From contig NZ_FRXN01000002.1 of assembly GCF_900148515.1 (NCBI RefSeq), forward strand, positions 744,001 to 808,000: a DNA stretch of 64,000 nt, in the 5' to 3' direction. This DNA is from Algoriphagus zhangzhouensis. Its GTDB lineage: Bacteria; Bacteroidota; Bacteroidia; Cytophagales; Cyclobacteriaceae. Below are positions 61,529 through 64,000 of this stretch, piece after piece (the first letter of the stretch is position 1; each line of letters begins with the position of its first letter). Both the position numbers and the translations under genes were made by a program. Below the pieces are notes generated by a model. The model was given only the letters and a program-made list of their open reading frames with translations, ran no database searches and was not told where the DNA came from.

Positions 61529-62872
61529 TTAGAAGTAATAACCGAGGTTAATATTTAAGCGGGTGTTCCAATTGGGGTTTTGATCGATCGGATTAGTGGC
61601 ACTAATGGGCTCCAAATAATTGATTCCTCTGCCTGACCCGATCGAATTTCCACCAAAAGAATCGGTGAGCCACGGCTGATTGATTCCTCTGGCAATGTCG
61701 AAATAGCAATAGATCTTGCCGGCACTGATTAAGGCTCCCGGGACGTGCATGTGAGTTGGGGCAAACTTTTGAGATTGACCATTGACTTCGACTTTCCCCA
61801 TTTTTTGCATGTAGGTATAGTCGTTATAAAGCTGAATATTTCGAATAGGGCCCCATTGGACAGGAATATCATAGGCAATTCCGATGGTGTACATCGCAGC
61901 TTCAGCAGCTACATCATAGGTCCCAAAGCCATAGGCACCCATTTGGACCACGTCCAATTCATTGTTATTGTCGTCCCAGACATTTTTGAAATTGTAGTAA
62001 AGGGCCTGGGTTTTCAGGTTCCATCGTCCCCAATTGTTTTCAAAGTGAATGGCAGTGGCAAATTGCCTTCCGGTATGAGTCGTTTGTTGATTGTAAACCT
62101 CATGAGTTTGAAGAGAAAGTCCGATTTCTCCAGATTCGAGTTTTCTGGCCGCTCTTAAATTTATTTGCCGCCTTTCAATATTGCTGTTTCCGGGAATTGG
62201 AACCACATCGTAAGAGTAACGTGCCGAGCTGGCTACTCCATAACTCAATTCATTGGTGCCACGAGGTTCTGAAAGCAAGAAATAAGCAACATTGAATTTC
62301 CAGTGTTTGAAATCCTTGGTGAAATTGAATCCAATCTGATGATCATCTTCCAAGCCAACATAATAGGGAGTCATAAACCACCAACTATGGGAGGCATATG
62401 TCAAAAGCCCGAAAGGAACTTGGGTAATGCCAAATTGGAGATTTGTACTAGTATTGAATCGATAGCCAATCCAGCCGTATTTGATAAAATGAGTATTAAA
62501 AGTGGGGTAAAAACGGTATTCGAAAGAAAATTGAAGTCCGTCGCTATAGGAATCCACATTGATTCTCCAGGTATCCCAAGTCCAGTCATTGCGACCTTCA
62601 GTTCCTAGTGGGAAAGTTTTACCCTCATACTTGGCGTAAATGGTATTCAGTCGGAGAGCTCCTCCGATTTTTAGCCAAGAGGTGTCTTTTTTTGTTTCTA
62701 GAGCAGCAAAGTTGACATATTCCAAACTTGCCTTTGAGTGTCCATAATCCTTTTCAAAAATAGTCTGTAAGGTTACTCCTCTTTTGACAGAGTCCTCAGG
62801 AATATCTCTCGCTAAAATGGAAGTAGAAACGAGGATAAGGTTAAAAAGTAAGTAGAAACTATAACGGGTCAT
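61529..62872 (-). CDS. Outer-membrane porin-like protein
   Basis: 447 residues. A signal peptide (about 1-21) is followed by beta-strands with alternating hydrophobic residues (LQFSFEYRFYPTFNTHF, NLQFGITQVPFGLLTYA) and a C-terminal aromatic (LNINLGYYF), typical of outer-membrane barrels. It starts a likely three-gene operon with BCCT and UspA and may carry the osmolyte across the outer membrane. Family name not certain. Confidence 0.78.
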   Translation of the reverse strand: MTRYSFYLLFNLILVSTSILARDIPEDSVKRGVTLQTIFEKDYGHSKASLEYVNFAALETKKDTSWLKIGGALRLNTIYAKYEGKTFPLGTEGRNDWTWDTWRINVDSYSDGLQFSFEYRFYPTFNTHFIKYGWIGYRFNTSTNLQFGITQVPFGLLTYASHSWWFMTPYYVGLEDDHQIGFNFTKDFKHWKFNVAYFLLSEPRGTNELSYGVASSARYSYDVVPIPGNSNIERRQINLRAARKLESGEIGLSLQTHEVYNQQTTHTGRQFATAIHFENNWGRWNLKTQALYYNFKNVWDDNNNELDVVQMGAYGFGTYDVAAEAAMYTIGIAYDIPVQWGPIRNIQLYNDYTYMQKMGKVEVNGQSQKFAPTHMHVPGALISAGKIYCYFDIARGINQPWLTDSFGGNSIGSGRGINYLEPISATNPIDQNPNWNTRLNINLGYYF

Positions 62873-63250
62873 TGGCTATTTATTTTCCAACTTCTATAGA
62901 GAAGTCAAGCTAAACCTGTTCCTTCAAGGTAAAGCATCTAATGATTAAATGAAATTCATCTAAGATATTTTTAGGAGAAATTTGAGTCTTCTGATGTGGA
63001 TTTGATTCCTTTTTTAATTGTAATTCTTGTTCTAATAGAAAAATTAAAACTCCAATAACAGTCCGATTGTTTGTCCTGATTGGAGTTTCGAGATCCTGAA
63101 TTGAATATTGAAAAAGTCTCAAAAGGATCAATTTTATAGTAATTTTGGCTCTGAAAAGAATTGTGAACTGGATTGTATATTTTCTAAATCCAAAGGGATC
63201 AAATTCAAATTTTTATACTGGATAATATTTAATTGTAAACAATACAAAAA
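62873..63250. other. Non-coding gap between divergent porin and TRIC genes
   Basis: About 380 bp, AT-rich. It has a short hairpin, ACTTCT and AGAAGT around ATAG, at 62890-62905 in the leader of the porin operon. No strong promoter or structured RNA could be recognised; a 73-codon minus-strand frame has no coding look. Confidence 0.45.
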
Positions 63251-63853
63251 ATGACACTTCAATATGCTCTCGAGTTAATCGGTACGTTCGTTTTTGCCAT
63301 ATCGGGAGCCTTGGCAGTGAGGGAGCGCGAGCATGATATATTTGGTGCTGGATTTACGGGCTTTATTACAGCGATCGGTGGAGGAACCTTGAGAGACATA
63401 TTGTTAGATGCCTATCCTTTGGTGTGGATAGCCGATATCAATGTTCTTTATGCCATTTTGGTTGGGATCTTAGCTGCTTTTATTTTTCCCAATTTCCTAA
63501 GCAAGCTTAGAAAGACTCTGTTTTTATTTGATACTTTGGGAATTGCCTTTTTTACGGTTTTGGGTGTGGAAAAAGCATTAAGCCTTGGAGTAAGGCCTGA
63601 AATTGCCGCGATTATGGGAATGTTTTCAGCTGTGATGGGAGGCGTGATCCGAGATACCCTGACGAATGAAATCCCGATTTTATTCAGAAAAGAGATTTAT
63701 GCCTCTGCATGTTTGGCAGGAGCCATTTTGTATTTGATTCTAAATTATTTTGGCCTGGAAAGAGATTGGAATCTTTTGATTTCTGTAGCAGCTATTATTG
63801 CTATTCGATTAGTTGCGATGAAATATAAATTGAGCTTGCCGAGATTGGATTGA
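63251..63853 (+). CDS. TRIC-type cation channel family protein (YadS/UPF0126)
   Basis: 200 residues with seven hydrophobic helices in two similar halves. AISGALAVREREHDIFGAGFTGFITAIGGGTLRD in the first half and AIMGMFSAVMGGVIRDTLTNE in the second are the conserved GGG/RD repeats. These form trimeric potassium-type channels in the inner membrane. It is divergent from the porin-BCCT-UspA operon. Confidence 0.9.
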   Translation: MTLQYALELIGTFVFAISGALAVREREHDIFGAGFTGFITAIGGGTLRDILLDAYPLVWIADINVLYAILVGILAAFIFPNFLSKLRKTLFLFDTLGIAFFTVLGVEKALSLGVRPEIAAIMGMFSAVMGGVIRDTLTNEIPILFRKEIYASACLAGAILYLILNYFGLERDWNLLISVAAIIAIRLVAMKYKLSLPRLD

Positions 63854-63910
63854 GAAGGATGAAAATTGAATTCTGAAATCTGAATTTTCAAATTTCGAAA
63901 AGCTAAGATT

Positions 63911-64000
63911 CTATTCATTTGAAATGGTCGATTTCAAATCAAAAACGAAGAACTCCAAATCTTCAGTTTCTTTATTGAGGAAATAGAGTTTTCCTTTTCT
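63911..64000 (-). CDS. C-terminal end of an unidentified gene
   Basis: A minus-strand frame is open from the right edge for 29 codons (KLYFLNKETEDLEFFVFDL near the end, then STISNE and TAG). Its composition looks coding, but the piece is too short to assign a family. Confidence 0.45.
   Translation of the reverse strand, partial: RKGKLYFLNKETEDLEFFVFDLKSTISNE

Noticed and set aside
62910..63131. A 73-codon minus-strand frame in the gap before the TRIC gene
   Set aside because: No conserved motif, no good start region, and the residue composition looks random.

Overview
The window reads as chromosomal DNA of a Bacteroidota bacterium, most likely Cytophagales/Cyclobacteriaceae (Algoriphagus-like). 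This is an inference from three things: the protein families (a CBM9/DUF5916 outer-membrane protein, a Big_5-type lipoprotein, a FadB with the dehydrogenase domain first, a SecA without the C-terminal zinc motif), promoters of the Bacteroidota type (TTTG / TAnnTTTG) with few Shine-Dalgarno sequences, and AT-rich base composition. There is no prophage, no recognisable insertion sequence and no CRISPR array.

The most informative part is about 17-26.4 kb. An AT-rich 445-bp gap at 19051-19495 carries one perfect and several one-mismatch DnaA boxes and is a strong candidate for the chromosomal origin (oriC). About 4.5 kb to its right, in the 79-bp gap between mnmG and ybeY, lie two parS-like sites (TGTTCCACGTGAAACA and a near copy). 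Gene direction fits an origin here: from 19 kb leftwards to 8 kb everything is on the minus strand, and from 26.4 kb rightwards most genes are on the plus strand.

0-8 kb: the end of a dGTPase gene, an AsmA-family protein, an exported cupin, a membrane-anchored AraC/TolB-like/TPR regulator, and a lipoprotein phosphoesterase. 8-19 kb (minus): a membrane-tethered alpha/beta hydrolase, then a fatty-acid beta-oxidation operon marR-fadB-fadA-fadE with acyl-CoA synthetase (fadD-like) upstream. The marR promoter contains two perfect palindromes sharing an ATGCATGCAT core, placed in the -33/-7 spacer and over the predicted transcription start, which suggests an autoregulated acyl-CoA-type switch. Between fadB and fadA sits a frameshifted four-helix-bundle (IVP/S23-like) gene flanked by inverted short repeats. 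19.5-26.4 kb (minus): Ig-like lipoprotein, methyltransferase, mnmG, ybeY, RsbW-like ATPase, exonuclease III, a small unknown protein and an AhpD-like protein, closely packed.

26.4-38.8 kb: comF, a DinB-like protein, an SDR, a thioesterase, small envelope proteins, a TrmH-type methyltransferase, mutS, a LuxR regulator, tRNA-Gly(GCC) and tRNA-Leu(UAA) with a truncated tRNA-Leu copy between them, a betaine-aldehyde-type dehydrogenase, an MscS channel, a MazG-like pyrophosphohydrolase and a Tat-exported lipoprotein superoxide dismutase. 38.9-54.5 kb: dapF, secA, a SPOR-like lipoprotein, an M20 amidohydrolase, an S1/P1 nuclease, a two-component pair, rsmF-like, a DUF1304 protein, an FAH-family protein, YjbQ and a DUF5916 protein. 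54.5-64 kb: a beta-lactamase-fold lipoprotein coupled to a PLP enzyme and a VOC protein, patatin and methyltransferase, a porin-BCCT-UspA osmolyte-type operon, a TRIC channel, and the end of an unidentified minus-strand gene.

Overall this is mainly housekeeping sequence around a replication origin. Its accessory interest lies in regulatory sites, small repeats and several multi-domain envelope proteins, not in a mobile island.
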